A DNA stretch of 19,806 nucleotides from an uncultured Christensenella sp. (GTDB lineage Bacteria; Bacillota; Clostridia; Christensenellales; Borkfalkiaceae). The DNA is taken from contig CAJTVA010000025.1 of the NCBI GenBank assembly GCA_910579585.1, positions 1 through 19,806 on the forward strand, read 5' to 3'. Below, in pieces: positions 5,814-14,266 of this stretch. A program made the translations under genes and the position numbers. The notes under the pieces are model-generated. The model was not told the origin of the DNA, did not search any database, and saw only the letters and a program-made list of their open reading frames with translations. How positions within the stretch are numbered: the stretch's first letter is position 1; the number at the start of each line of letters is the position of its first letter.

Positions 5814-6833
5814 ATGACGTATTATATTTTTGCCGGTCTTATATACGCGTGCATACTTGCAATACTGTTGCTTGTACTTGTTTTCGGACTGCGTGCAAGG
5901 CGGAACGTCAAACACGAAAAAGTGACCGCTCTTGCAAAAGGGTTTTCGCCGTTGGACGTTCAGCATATTTTTATCGGAAAAACTTATCCAAGGCGGCTTA
6001 CCCGCGCCCTGATAGTTCACTGGGCGCAAATGGGTTACATACGCGTAAAACACCTTGACAGAAACCGAGTCAGGCTCGTTCCGATAAAGATGCCGCCGAA
6101 TCACGCCGACCCTGACGCGGTGTTTTTCGACCGAGGTACTTACGTTCGCGAGTGCGATTTGTTCGTGCGTTTGTTTGATAAAAGAAATTCGGTTGAAGTA
6201 AATCTTAACCGCGCAATGTTTACCCGAAACCAGGTTCAAATTATTAATTCGGCGTACGCCGTGCGGGAAGACGAGGGGGTCTATTCTTCCGCGCACTATG
6301 CGTTGAAAGTGTTGACGACCGTGCTGTCCGTCGTGCCGTTCTTTTTGGCGAGTATATATTTATTCATAGTCGAAACAGGCAACGGCGGGGCTATTATCTG
6401 CCCGTTCATAATGTGTATGGGCTTGTTCTTTTTCAGGTTCGTGCGCGATGTGCCTATGTTTCCGCGCGTTGCCGTCGGCTTAGCGTTCGGCGGTAGCGGC
6501 GTAGGGGTTTTGATAAGTTATTATACGCAGATTTACGACCCGTTCGGCATAGGCTACACCGCTGTTGCAATTCTTTTTATAGGCTCTCTGATTTTGATAA
6601 GGTTCGTGGATTACCGTGAAAAGAACAATCTTTCCGATTATTCCGACCTTATAAACTACCGCAAATATCTGCTTTTTGCGCGCAAGTCCGAGCTTTTAAA
6701 GTTTGACTATTACGCCGTGTTGCCCTATCTGTACGCATTTAATATTAAGCCTTTGGTCAAGCGCAAATTCAATTGTAACGAACTTCCGCCCTGGTATGTA
6801 AGCGAAAGCGGGAAAAGGGGGAAACTGCTGTGA
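5814..6833 (+). CDS. DUF2207-like membrane protein, paralogue 1
   Basis: The 339 residues give one N-terminal helix (about 4-26), a soluble region (30-160), and a cluster of helices (about 164-186, 192-208, 217-236, 247-264) before a soluble C-terminus. The GFSPLDVQ segment at 43-50 followed by HWAQMGYIRV (69-78), and a C-terminal LLFARKSELLK...YYAVLPYLYAFNI (286-311), resemble the C-terminal portion of DUF2207/YciQ-like predicted membrane proteins. The large extracytoplasmic N-terminal domain of full DUF2207 members is missing. Function is unknown for the family. The gene is first in a two-gene operon with its paralogue: its TGA overlaps the next gene's start (GTGA, 4-nt overlap), so translation is likely coupled and the two products may work as a heteromer. 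Confidence 0.72.
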   Translation: MTYYIFAGLIYACILAILLLVLVFGLRARRNVKHEKVTALAKGFSPLDVQHIFIGKTYPRRLTRALIVHWAQMGYIRVKHLDRNRVRLVPIKMPPNHADPDAVFFDRGTYVRECDLFVRLFDKRNSVEVNLNRAMFTRNQVQIINSAYAVREDEGVYSSAHYALKVLTTVLSVVPFFLASIYLFIVETGNGGAIICPFIMCMGLFFFRFVRDVPMFPRVAVGLAFGGSGVGVLISYYTQIYDPFGIGYTAVAILFIGSLILIRFVDYREKNNLSDYSDLINYRKYLLFARKSELLKFDYYAVLPYLYAFNIKPLVKRKFNCNELPPWYVSESGKRGKLL

Positions 6834-7876
6834 GTATCGGAAGCGTTATAGGTTGTGCCGTGATAATTGCGGTAGTACTTATAATTTCATTAATGCCTAT
6901 TTTTATGGGCGCAAGCCAAAAACGTAGAACCGTCAAGCCTGCCGAGCTTTTCCCGCCGCGCGGCGCATCTCCTATGGACGTACTGATTGGCTATTACGGT
7001 CGGCTTGCCGACCCTCGCAAAATTTTCAACCCGCTTATGCTGTATTGGGCGGAGCGCGGATTTATAACTATAGAAGAGGACTGCAAGCGCGGACTTAAAC
7101 TCACCAAGTTAAAAGATATTGAGGCACCGAAAAGCCGCGACGGTTTTAATTCCGCCACGTTCGAGCTTGAAAAAAACCTATTCGAGCATATTTTTGAAAA
7201 GGGGAAAGTGTTTTGTACCCTCACTGCAAGCTGTGCTTTTACCTCGTTTTATGAAAAAATTATGGACGGCTTCAAGGAAGAAGCGGCAAAAGTTACCGAC
7301 CGTAAAACGAAAAAATTTAAAATTCTGACGATTATTTTGCCGTTTATTATGCTATTTGCGGTTTCGCTGACCGTGGGGCTGTCCATAGATAACGTTATTG
7401 CAATTGTGATGCTGTTTCCCGCTGTGGCTATGGGGTTTACGCGCGGTATTCCTCACTTCGAGCTTGAAAAGGGCTCGGCTTTAAGGTATTTCCTGTACCC
7501 GTTTTTCGCGGCGGCGGGTTGTGCTCCGTTTTTCGGAATAATTTTTTTGTTTCCTTGGGAAGCGGCGGTTTTACTTTCAATCGCAATTGCCGTTGCATTG
7601 CTGATTTTATTCGTTATAAACAAAAAAATCGATTTGCGTACGTCCGCACAGCTAAAAGTTTACGGTCGGATTAGCGGATTTAAAAATTTTCTGCTACTTG
7701 CCGAGATTAAAAAGCTTGAACTTTTAGTGGAGGACGACCCCGAATATTTTTACAAAATTCTGCCGTATTGCTACATTTTGGGAATAACCGAAAAATTGAA
7801 GCAAAAGTTCGACAGAGTAATTATGGACGGACCCGGCTGGTATTTGGGCGATTTAAGAGATACTTTAATGTTTTAA
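6830..7876 (+). CDS. DUF2207-like membrane protein, paralogue 2
   Basis: The GTG at 6830 overlaps the upstream stop and has a GGGGGAAA ribosome site just upstream; it gives 348 residues. The layout mirrors paralogue 1: an N-terminal helix (about 5-26), a soluble domain with FPPRGASPMD (41-50) and LYWAERGFITIEE (71-83), helices near 165-183, 187-203, 222-241 and 245-263. The C-terminal segment carries YGRISGFKNFLLLAEIKKLE and a DPEYFYKILPYCYILGI stretch (303-319). The last motif (AE..K, then DP.YF...LPY...LG) is the best match in the window to the conserved end of DUF2207 proteins. The paralogues are clearly related but divergent. Shared length and order suggest an old duplication followed by specialisation. 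The operon ends at the 12-bp terminator at 7892-7923. Confidence 0.72.
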   Translation: MSIGSVIGCAVIIAVVLIISLMPIFMGASQKRRTVKPAELFPPRGASPMDVLIGYYGRLADPRKIFNPLMLYWAERGFITIEEDCKRGLKLTKLKDIEAPKSRDGFNSATFELEKNLFEHIFEKGKVFCTLTASCAFTSFYEKIMDGFKEEAAKVTDRKTKKFKILTIILPFIMLFAVSLTVGLSIDNVIAIVMLFPAVAMGFTRGIPHFELEKGSALRYFLYPFFAAAGCAPFFGIIFLFPWEAAVLLSIAIAVALLILFVINKKIDLRTSAQLKVYGRISGFKNFLLLAEIKKLELLVEDDPEYFYKILPYCYILGITEKLKQKFDRVIMDGPGWYLGDLRDTLMF

Positions 7877-7891
7877 GTAAGTTAGAGAAAA

Positions 7892-7930
7892 AGCGGCACG
7901 CGTTCTTTTTGACGCGTGCCGCTGTGTTTT
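7892..7930. terminator. Terminator between convergent genes
   Basis: Arms 7892-7903 and 7912-7923 are perfect 12-bp complements, loop TCTTTTTG, followed by GTGTTTTATTT. It serves the DUF2207-like operon and, in the other direction, fba. Confidence 0.85.
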
Positions 7931-7965
7931 ATTTGTGATTTGCAAGTATTATAGTAAAACGATGG

Positions 7966-8832
7966 TTAGGCTTTGCCGATACTGCCGAAGATTTCCATCT
8001 TTTCTTTTACGGTTGCCTTGATTGCCTCGCAGCCGGGTGCAAGCAGTTTACGGGGGTCGAAGCCTTTTCCAACCAAATCTTTGCCCTCTTCAATATACTT
8101 TCTCGTCGCTTCCTGGAACGAAAGCTGGCATTCGGTGTTAACATTGATTTTCGCAACTCCCAAAGAAATCGCCTTTTTAATCATTTCTACGGGTATACCC
8201 GTGCCGCCGTGGAGGACGAGGGGCATATCGCCGACCTTGTCTTTAACAGCCGCAAGCGTTTCGAAAGAAAGTCCTTCCCAGTTTGCGGGATATTTGCCGT
8301 GAATGTTGCCTATACCCGCCGCAAGCATCGTGACGCCGAGGTCTGCGATTTTCATGCACTCGTCGGGGTCTGCGCACTCGCCTTTACCGACAACGCCGTC
8401 TTCTTCGCCGCCGATAGCACCGACTTCGGCTTCCAGACTGATACCCTTTTTCTTGCAAACTTTAACAAGTTCTTTAGTTTTTTCTATATTTTCGTCAATG
8501 GGGAAGTGGGAGCCGTCGAACATAATGGACGAGAAACCCGCTTCTATGCACTTATAGCAACCGTCGTAGGTGCCGTGGTCGAGGTGAAGCGCAACGGGAA
8601 CGGTTATATTCAGGCATTCTATCATAGCCTTAACCATAGCGGCAACCGTTTTGAAGCCCGTCATATATTTGCCCGCGCCTTCGGATACGCCGAGGATAAC
8701 GGGGGACTTCAATTCTTCCGCGGTAAGTAAAATCGATTTAGTCCACTCCAGATTGTTGATATTGAACTGCCCGACGGCGTATTTGCCGTCCCTAGCTTTT
8801 TCAAGCATTTCCTTTGCTGAAACCAGCGCCAT
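7966..8832 (-). CDS. fba: Class II fructose-1,6-bisphosphate aldolase
   Basis: This 288-residue cytosolic enzyme cleaves fructose-1,6-bisphosphate to glyceraldehyde-3-phosphate and dihydroxyacetone phosphate in glycolysis, using zinc. The sequence shows HLDHG (83-87, with the catalytic Asp85 and zinc-binding His86), FDGSHFP, EAEVGAIGGEEDG, the NIHGKYP histidine, VLHGGTGIP with a further zinc histidine, and KINVNTE near the phosphate site. Length is typical for the class IIb type. ATG 8832 is preceded by GGAGG at 6-nt spacing, and a TTGAAA-17-TATACT promoter lies upstream. It is divergent from gapA across a 274-bp spacer. The aldolase product is the substrate of the neighbouring enzyme, so the pair forms a small glycolytic block. 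Confidence 0.96.
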   Translation of the reverse strand: MALVSAKEMLEKARDGKYAVGQFNINNLEWTKSILLTAEELKSPVILGVSEGAGKYMTGFKTVAAMVKAMIECLNITVPVALHLDHGTYDGCYKCIEAGFSSIMFDGSHFPIDENIEKTKELVKVCKKKGISLEAEVGAIGGEEDGVVGKGECADPDECMKIADLGVTMLAAGIGNIHGKYPANWEGLSFETLAAVKDKVGDMPLVLHGGTGIPVEMIKKAISLGVAKINVNTECQLSFQEATRKYIEEGKDLVGKGFDPRKLLAPGCEAIKATVKEKMEIFGSIGKA

Positions 8833-8868
8833 AAAAAACCTCCGAATAGATATTAAATTTCTTATTTA

Positions 8869-8897
8869 AGTATAATCTATTGATATATAAATTTCAA
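8869..8897 (-). promoter_or_regulatory. fba promoter
   Basis: On the minus strand TTGAAA (8897-8892), a 17-nt spacer and TATACT (8874-8869), 36 nt before the start codon with a GGAGG ribosome site in between. Confidence 0.8.
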
Positions 8898-8936
8898 GCA
8901 TAAATGGAAAATTTTTAAAAATTTACTTCAAAAATA

Positions 8937-8965
8937 TTGCCTTTGAAAAATTGTTGCTGTATAAT
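8937..8965 (+). promoter_or_regulatory. Possible distal gapA promoter
   Basis: TTGCCT (8937-8942), a 17-nt spacer and TATAAT (8960-8965). It would give gapA a leader of about 135 nt. It is weaker at -35 than the proximal promoter. Confidence 0.4.
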
Positions 8966-9017
8966 GATAGGGCAAGGGATATGTGCCAACTAACGCATAT
9001 TTTGTGTGCAAATTATC

Positions 9018-9046
9018 TTGACTAAAACGAAGCGCTTTGTTATAAT
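9018..9046 (+). promoter_or_regulatory. gapA promoter with a dyad in the spacer
   Basis: TTGACT (9018-9023), a 17-nt spacer and TATAAT (9041-9046). An imperfect dyad AACGAAGC/GCTTTGTT (9026-9041, one mismatch) fills the spacer and is a candidate operator. GGAGG (9092-9096) precedes ATG 9107. Confidence 0.8.
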
Positions 9047-9106
9047 TACTTTGTTTTAAATCAAAATAATAAAATAAGGTATTTTTTATTCGGAGGAAAT
9101 ATTTAT

Positions 9107-10123
9107 ATGGCAAACGTAAAAGTTGCAATCAACGGATTCGGACGCATCGGTCGTCTTGCATTCAGACAGATGTTCGATGCTGAGGGCTATGAAATCGTAG
9201 CTATCAACGATTTAACAAGCCCCAAGATGCTTGCGCATCTCCTTAAGTACGATTCGGCTCAGGGCAGATACAAGTATTCTGACAGCGTTGTTGCTGGCGA
9301 AGATTCGATTACCGTCAACGGAAAGACGATTAAAATCTATGCGGAAAAAGACGCTGTTAATCTTCCCTGGAAACAGCACGACGTAGACGTCGTTCTCGAG
9401 TGCACGGGCTTCTATTGCTCGAAAGAAAAGGCGTCGGCTCACATCAAGGCAGGCGCAAAGAAGTGCGTTATCTCCGCACCCGCAGGCAACGACCTTCCTA
9501 CGGTAGTTTTCAGCGTTAACGAAAACACCCTTCGCGCAAACGATACCGTTATTTCCGCCGCTAGCTGCACTACTAACTGCCTTGCGCCTATGGCTAACAG
9601 CCTTAACAAGCTTTGCAAAATCAAAAAAGGCTATATGACGACCATTCACGCATACACCGGCGACCAGATGGTTCTTGACGGACCTCACAGAAAAGGCGAT
9701 TTGAGAAGAGCAAGAGCAGCTGCTTGCAACATCGTTCCCAACTCGACGGGCGCTGCAAAGGCAATCGGGCTTGTAATTCCCGAGCTCAACGGCGTGCTTG
9801 ACGGCTGCGCACAGCGTGTACCCGTTCCCACCGGTTCTTTGACCCAGCTTATCGCGGTTTGCGAGGGCGAAGTTGACGCAAAGGCTGTAAACGACGCTAT
9901 GAAAGCTGCGGCTTCCGCATCCTACGGCTACACCGAAGAAGAAATCGTTTCTTCCGACGTTATCGGTATGACCTACGGTTCGCTTTTTGACGCAACCCAG
10001 ACGAAGTGTATGCCCCTCGGCGACGGCACGACCCTTGTAAAGGTTGTTTCGTGGTACGACAACGAGAATTCTTACACCTCGCAGATGGTAAGAACGATTA
10101 AATACTTCTCTGAATTGAAGTAA
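9107..10123 (+). CDS. gapA: Glyceraldehyde-3-phosphate dehydrogenase, type I
   Basis: The 338-residue cytosolic enzyme oxidises and phosphorylates glyceraldehyde-3-phosphate to 1,3-bisphosphoglycerate with NAD+. It has the N-terminal Rossmann motif NGFGRIGR, the catalytic SAASCTTNCLAP with Cys154, the substrate-binding segment HAYTGDQMVLDGPHRKGDLRRARAA split over residues 183-207, and the C-terminal signature WYDNENSYTSQMVR. Length and motifs are full and unbroken. ATG 9107 follows a GGAGG ribosome site and one strong, possibly two, promoters. The codons favour AAG/CTT and other regular choices, consistent with high expression. A GC-rich terminator at 10142-10168 ends the unit, and it is monocistronic. 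Divergent from fba. Confidence 0.97.
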   Translation: MANVKVAINGFGRIGRLAFRQMFDAEGYEIVAINDLTSPKMLAHLLKYDSAQGRYKYSDSVVAGEDSITVNGKTIKIYAEKDAVNLPWKQHDVDVVLECTGFYCSKEKASAHIKAGAKKCVISAPAGNDLPTVVFSVNENTLRANDTVISAASCTTNCLAPMANSLNKLCKIKKGYMTTIHAYTGDQMVLDGPHRKGDLRRARAAACNIVPNSTGAAKAIGLVIPELNGVLDGCAQRVPVPTGSLTQLIAVCEGEVDAKAVNDAMKAAASASYGYTEEEIVSSDVIGMTYGSLFDATQTKCMPLGDGTTLVKVVSWYDNENSYTSQMVRTIKYFSELK

Positions 10124-10141
10124 TTAAATAAGTAAATTATT

Positions 10142-10176
10142 AGCCCCGCGGCGAAACGCCGCGGGGCTTTCGTTTG
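10142..10176. terminator. gapA terminator
   Basis: Arms 10142-10153 and 10157-10168 form a perfect 12-bp stem with loop AAA, followed by TTTCGTTT. It also faces the end of the convergent hydrolase gene. Confidence 0.92.
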
Positions 10177-10182
10177 ATTCAT

Positions 10183-11253
10183 TTACGCTTTTTCAAAGAA
10201 CTTTGAAACTTCCGACATAGTTGCTTCGTTCACGCCGTTGTATTTATCTTTTTCGATTTCAGAGTAAAACTTTTTCAACGCGTCTTCGGGAATTTTGCCG
10301 TTGTATTTTTCCGTAAGCTCGTCGTATTTTTGTGAAACTTCTTTCCGATAATCAACTTTATCGGGGTCTTCGGACATTAAAACTCCGCTATGCGTGCCGT
10401 TGTCATAGAATACGTATTCGAATTTTTCGTTCGTTATGTCGCCCAAAAGATAGTGGCTGTAAATGCTGTCTTCGAAAACGGTGTCGTCGTTGCCGCCCTG
10501 AACGGCGAGAACGGGAATATCAACCTTGTTTATACCGCCTACTCCAGTATAATTATACTTGCCGTGCGCTTCGGGGTAAGAGCAGATAGCCGCAAAGGGG
10601 AAGATGACGTAAGCGCCGCCTCCCATACCCATCTTATATTTCATCCATTCAAGCATAATTCCGCCGTTGGAATTATAACCCGCAACCGAAGCAACTGCCT
10701 TAATGTTTTTATGTTCGTAATTCAAAACCGCAGTAACCGCGTGCCCGCCCCAGCTGTGCCCGAAAAGGTACACGTCCTTATCTTTGAGGTCGGGGTCGCT
10801 CTCTACGAAGAGTAGCGCGTTATGTAAATCGATAGGCGACTGAGAAAGCCCCGTCGTGCCCTTGCCCTCGCTAGTGTAGGTGCCCGTGCAATTATAAGTC
10901 ATAACGCAGTAGCCTTCATCGACGAAGTAAGCCATTTCGTTGTAGTATCCGTTAGCGTAGTTACCTATACCGTGCGCAATAACCACAAGCTTGTCCCCGT
11001 TAGTGTCGCCCCAAACGTTGCCGTAAAGGGTGTTGCCCTCGCTGTCAAAGGAAACGGGTTTTCTGTTATAGCCGCGGGCTTCCATATCTTCCTCGGAAAA
11101 GTCAACGGAAAGCGAAACGTCGTGCTCAGCCCGCCCGAACATGTCGTCCAGAAGAACTTTGCTGACGATAAACGCTAAAACCATAAACAGAAGAACGAGA
11201 GTCGCAACCACAATACCTAAAATATTCAGTGCAAATTTAACTTTGTTTTTCAT
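10183..11253 (-). CDS. Membrane-anchored alpha/beta hydrolase
   Basis: The 356 residues start with a basic N-terminus and one long hydrophobic helix (about 8-34) without a cleavage or lipobox motif, so the enzyme is probably anchored with the catalytic domain outside the membrane. The hydrolase domain shows AHGIGNY (93-99, oxyanion region), the nucleophile elbow GHSWGG with Ser167, the acid in NDDTV (Asp256 or Asp257) and the histidine NGTHSG with His288, a complete triad. The last 60 residues are a Lys/Glu-rich helical tail not needed by the fold. Substrate cannot be told from sequence; esterase or lipase-like activity on small or lipid substrates is likely. AAGGAG precedes ATG 11253. It lies 38 nt behind ychF on the same strand with no terminator between, so the two are probably cotranscribed. 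Confidence 0.85.
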   Translation of the reverse strand: MKNKVKFALNILGIVVATLVLLFMVLAFIVSKVLLDDMFGRAEHDVSLSVDFSEEDMEARGYNRKPVSFDSEGNTLYGNVWGDTNGDKLVVIAHGIGNYANGYYNEMAYFVDEGYCVMTYNCTGTYTSEGKGTTGLSQSPIDLHNALLFVESDPDLKDKDVYLFGHSWGGHAVTAVLNYEHKNIKAVASVAGYNSNGGIMLEWMKYKMGMGGGAYVIFPFAAICSYPEAHGKYNYTGVGGINKVDIPVLAVQGGNDDTVFEDSIYSHYLLGDITNEKFEYVFYDNGTHSGVLMSEDPDKVDYRKEVSQKYDELTEKYNGKIPEDALKKFYSEIEKDKYNGVNEATMSEVSKFFEKA

Positions 11254-11291
11254 AATTGCTCCTTGTTTGATTTGCTGTAATTAAGATTTGA

Positions 11292-12392
11292 TTAAACGTT
11301 AAAGCGGAAGAGGACGACGTCGCCGTCTTTTATTACGTATTCCTTGCCCTCGGAGCGAACCTTGCCTTTTTCACGCGCGCCGTTGTAACCGCCGCACTCC
11401 AAAAGGGTCTGCCACTCGACGACTTCGGCGCGGATAAAGCCTTTTTCGAAATCAGTGTGAATTTTGCCTGCCGCCTGAGGTGCTTTCGTGCCGTTGACGA
11501 TAGTCCAGGCGCGCGTTTCCTTTTCGCCGGCGGTGAGGTAAGAGATAAGCCCCAAAAGCGCATAACTCTTTTTAATAAGCCTGTTAAGTCCGCTTTCTTC
11601 AAGCCCCAGCTCTTCCAAAAATACCGCGCTTTCTTCCGTAGGCATAGTAGAAAGCTCTTCCTCGGTTTTGGCGCAGATAACAAGAACTTCGCTACCCTCT
11701 GATTTCGCGTATTCCTTAACCCTGACGACAAGCGGAATATCGTTTTCGCTCTTGCCCATATCGAACTCCGATATGTTCGCCGCGTAAATTACGGGCTTTG
11801 CGGTCAAAAGGAAGAGATTGTCGAGAAGGGGGCGTTCGTCATCAGCAACTTCGAAAAGGCGCGCGGGCTTTTCAGATGAAAGGAACTTTTCCAGCCTTTC
11901 CAAAAACGCATATTCTACCGCGGCTTCCTTGTTTGAACCTCCGCGAGCTACGTTTCTGATTCTGTCCTGACGTTTGTTTACGGCTTCGATGTCCGCGAGA
12001 ATAAGCTCCAAAGTAATGGTCTGAATATCACTTACGGGGTCGATTTTATTATTGACATGAGTGATGTTTTCGTCCTCGAAACAGCGCACCACGTGCACGA
12101 TTGCGTCGCATTCCCGAACGTGGGAAAGGAACTTGTTCCCCAGCCCCTCGCCGCGGGAAGCACCCTTAACAAGTCCCGCGATATCGACGAATTCGACGAT
12201 AGCCGGGGTTATTTTCTTACTTGAATAGAGGGCGGCGAGCTTGTCCAACCTTTCGTCGGGCACCGCGACCACGCCCACGTTGGGCTCGATTGTGCAGAAA
12301 GGGTAGTTCGCGGCTTCAGCGCCCGCGTGCGTTATTGCATTGAATAAAGTGGACTTGCCTACGTTGGGAAGCCCGACAACGCCGAGTTTCAT
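11292..12392 (-). CDS. ychF: Obg-like ATPase YchF
   Basis: The 366-residue protein is the universally conserved YchF/OLA1 P-loop protein, which hydrolyses ATP in preference to GTP, associates with ribosomes and influences translation and oxidative-stress responses. The start MKLGVVGLPNVGKSTLFNAI gives the Walker A motif at 7-15. FVDIAGLVKGASRGEGLGNKFL is the switch II/G3 region (split here: FVDIAGLVKGAS, then RGEGLGN). A coiled-coil insertion (about 130-190) follows, and a C-terminal TGS domain contains the RAWTIVNGTKAPQAAGKIHT and GFIRAEVV segments. Length is normal (about 363-367). AAGGAAAA lies before ATG 12392, and a TTGATT-16-TATAAT promoter lies upstream, back to back with argS. Confidence 0.96.
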   Translation of the reverse strand: MKLGVVGLPNVGKSTLFNAITHAGAEAANYPFCTIEPNVGVVAVPDERLDKLAALYSSKKITPAIVEFVDIAGLVKGASRGEGLGNKFLSHVRECDAIVHVVRCFEDENITHVNNKIDPVSDIQTITLELILADIEAVNKRQDRIRNVARGGSNKEAAVEYAFLERLEKFLSSEKPARLFEVADDERPLLDNLFLLTAKPVIYAANISEFDMGKSENDIPLVVRVKEYAKSEGSEVLVICAKTEEELSTMPTEESAVFLEELGLEESGLNRLIKKSYALLGLISYLTAGEKETRAWTIVNGTKAPQAAGKIHTDFEKGFIRAEVVEWQTLLECGGYNGAREKGKVRSEGKEYVIKDGDVVLFRFNV

Positions 12393-12424
12393 ATAATATT
12401 TTCCTTAAAAAATTCTTTTTCTAA

Positions 12425-12452
12425 ATTATAATATAAACGTTAAAAAAATCAA
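12425..12452 (-). promoter_or_regulatory. ychF promoter
   Basis: On the minus strand TTGATT (12452-12447), a 16-nt spacer and TATAAT (12430-12425). It diverges from the argS promoter 19 bp away. Confidence 0.75.
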
Positions 12453-12470
12453 AACGAATGGGCGGTAAAC

Positions 12471-12499
12471 TTGCTAAAATTTTGTACTTATGTTAAAAT
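12471..12499 (+). promoter_or_regulatory. argS promoter, leaderless geometry
   Basis: TTGCTA (12471-12476), a 17-nt spacer and TAAAAT (12494-12499). Six nt separate the -10 from ATG 12506. There is no space for a T-box leader. Confidence 0.65.
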
Positions 12500-12505
12500 T
12501 GGGGT

Positions 12506-14173
12506 ATGGACTATCGCGAATACATTGCAAAAAAACTGAACGTAGAAAACGTGACTGCGGCGGATATAGCGAAGTCGCCCAATTCCGAAATGGGCGACTT
12601 CGCTCTTCCGTGCTTCAAACTTGCAAAAATTTTCCGTAGAAGCCCCGTGCAAATCGCCGAAGGGCTGAAAAACGGGTTTAAAACCGACGAAGTAATTTCC
12701 GAGGTTTCGGCCGTGAACGGATATCTCAATTTTAAGGTGAATAAGTCCGGTCTTGCGGCGGAAGTCCTTGGCAGAATTCTTTTGGAAGGGGAAATGTACG
12801 GTTCTTCTTCCATAGGTAAGGGCAAAACCGTATGTATAGATTATTCTTCGGTAAACATTGCAAAGCCTTTCCATATCGGGCATCTGTCAACAACGGTAAT
12901 CGGCGGCGCTTTGTATAAAATTTTCAAATTTCTGGGCTATAACGTCGTCGGAATAAACCACCTCGGCGACTACGGTACGCAGTTCGGTAAGCTTATCTGC
13001 GCATATAAAAAGTGGGGCGTTAAAGAGGAAGTAGAAAAGGGAGGCATACACGCGATAAACGCGCTTTACGTGCGTTTCAACGAGGAAGCCGACGAGGAAA
13101 TGGAGTCCGCGGCGCGCGAATATTTCCGTCTTATTGAAAGCGGCGACAAGGAAGCGAACGAGCTTTTCGAGTGGTTTAAGACCCTGACTTTAAATTACGT
13201 TAAAAACATTTACGATAAGCTGAATATAACTTTTGACAGCTATGCGGGTGAAAGGTTCTATACCGACAAGATGCAGCCCGTAATCGACGAGCTGAAAGAA
13301 AAAAAGCTTTTAAAAGAGAGCGAGGGGGCGCAAATCGTCGATTTGGACGGTTACGGTATGCCGCCCTGCCTTATTCTCCGCTCGGACGGAGCGTCTTTGT
13401 ACGCCACGCGTGACCTTGCTGCGGCTATCTACCGCAAGAAAACATACGACTTTTACAAGTGCCTTTATGTCGTTGCCTATCAGCAAAATCTGCACTTCAA
13501 GCAGGTTTTTAAGGTTCTGGAACTTATGGGCAGGGACTGGGCTAAGGATATGGTTCACGTTGCATACGGAATGGTGTCGTTGGAGGACGGCGCTATGTCC
13601 ACGAGGAAAGGTAAGGTTGTCTGGCTAGAAGACGTTATTTCGAAATGCATTGAAAAGGCTTACGCCGTAATAGACGAGAAGAACTCCGCCCTTGAAAATA
13701 AGGCTGAAATAGCGAAAGTCGTCGGGCTCGGCGCGGTGGTTTTCGGTGCGCTCTACAACAACAAAATTAAGGATATAGTTTTTTCTTACGACAAAGTTTT
13801 AAGTTTCGAGGGGGAAACTAGCGTTTACGTCCAGTACACGTGCGCAAGGGCAAATTCCGTGCTTACAAAAAGCGGCGTAAAACCTTTCTTGCCGTCGGGC
13901 TACGAGCCGAACGCACAGGAAGCTGAAGTTATAAAAGCGCTTTCGGCGTTTCCTCAGACCGTTCTCGACGCTTCGGAAAAGTACGAGCCGTCTTTGATTG
14001 CCCGTTTTGCCGTCGACCTTGCGCAGAGGTACAATAAGTTTTATTTAGACTGTAAAATACTTACAGCGGAGGGTGCGCAAAAGGATTTCAGGCTTGCGCT
14101 TACGAAAGCGACGTTGCAGACCTTGAAAAATGCGCTTACGTTGCTCGGTATCGGCGTGCCCGAAAAGATGTAA
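12506..14173 (+). CDS. argS: Arginyl-tRNA synthetase
   Basis: The 555-residue class I synthetase charges tRNA-Arg in the cytosol. It begins with the ArgS-specific N-terminal tRNA D-loop-binding domain (about 1-85, including GDFALPCFKLAK), then NIAKPFHIGHLSTT with the HIGH motif at 123-126. A KMSKS-position MSTRKG follows at 364-369, as usual in ArgS, where the canonical lysine motif is degenerate. The C-terminus is a DALR anticodon-binding domain with YVQYTCARANSVL at its boundary and a final helical bundle. All regions are intact. There is no ribosome site: ATG 12506 sits at the predicted transcription start, so a leaderless mRNA is expected. In many Firmicutes, synthetase genes have T-box leaders; this one cannot. 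Confidence 0.96.
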   Translation: MDYREYIAKKLNVENVTAADIAKSPNSEMGDFALPCFKLAKIFRRSPVQIAEGLKNGFKTDEVISEVSAVNGYLNFKVNKSGLAAEVLGRILLEGEMYGSSSIGKGKTVCIDYSSVNIAKPFHIGHLSTTVIGGALYKIFKFLGYNVVGINHLGDYGTQFGKLICAYKKWGVKEEVEKGGIHAINALYVRFNEEADEEMESAAREYFRLIESGDKEANELFEWFKTLTLNYVKNIYDKLNITFDSYAGERFYTDKMQPVIDELKEKKLLKESEGAQIVDLDGYGMPPCLILRSDGASLYATRDLAAAIYRKKTYDFYKCLYVVAYQQNLHFKQVFKVLELMGRDWAKDMVHVAYGMVSLEDGAMSTRKGKVVWLEDVISKCIEKAYAVIDEKNSALENKAEIAKVVGLGAVVFGALYNNKIKDIVFSYDKVLSFEGETSVYVQYTCARANSVLTKSGVKPFLPSGYEPNAQEAEVIKALSAFPQTVLDASEKYEPSLIARFAVDLAQRYNKFYLDCKILTAEGAQKDFRLALTKATLQTLKNALTLLGIGVPEKM

Positions 14174-14204
14174 AAATTTCCCGCTGAAAATTCGTTGAAT
14201 TATG

Positions 14205-14233
14205 TTGAATTTTTAATTTGCGCGTGGTATAAT
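14205..14233 (+). promoter_or_regulatory. Rubrerythrin promoter
   Basis: TTGAAT (14205-14210), a 17-nt spacer and TATAAT (14228-14233) preceded by TGG, an extended -10. AAGGAG (14253-14258) follows before ATG 14267. Confidence 0.85.
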
Positions 14234-14266
14234 CGTGTAAACTTATAAAAACAAGGAGTTATATTT

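Noticed and set aside
9026..9041. Catabolite-responsive (cre) site in the gapA promoter
   Set aside because: Only the central AAGCGCTT fits; the outer TG and CA positions do not. Kept as a generic dyad.
12393..12505. T-box leader for argS
   Set aside because: The argS promoter lies directly at the start codon; the remaining space is the divergent ychF promoter.
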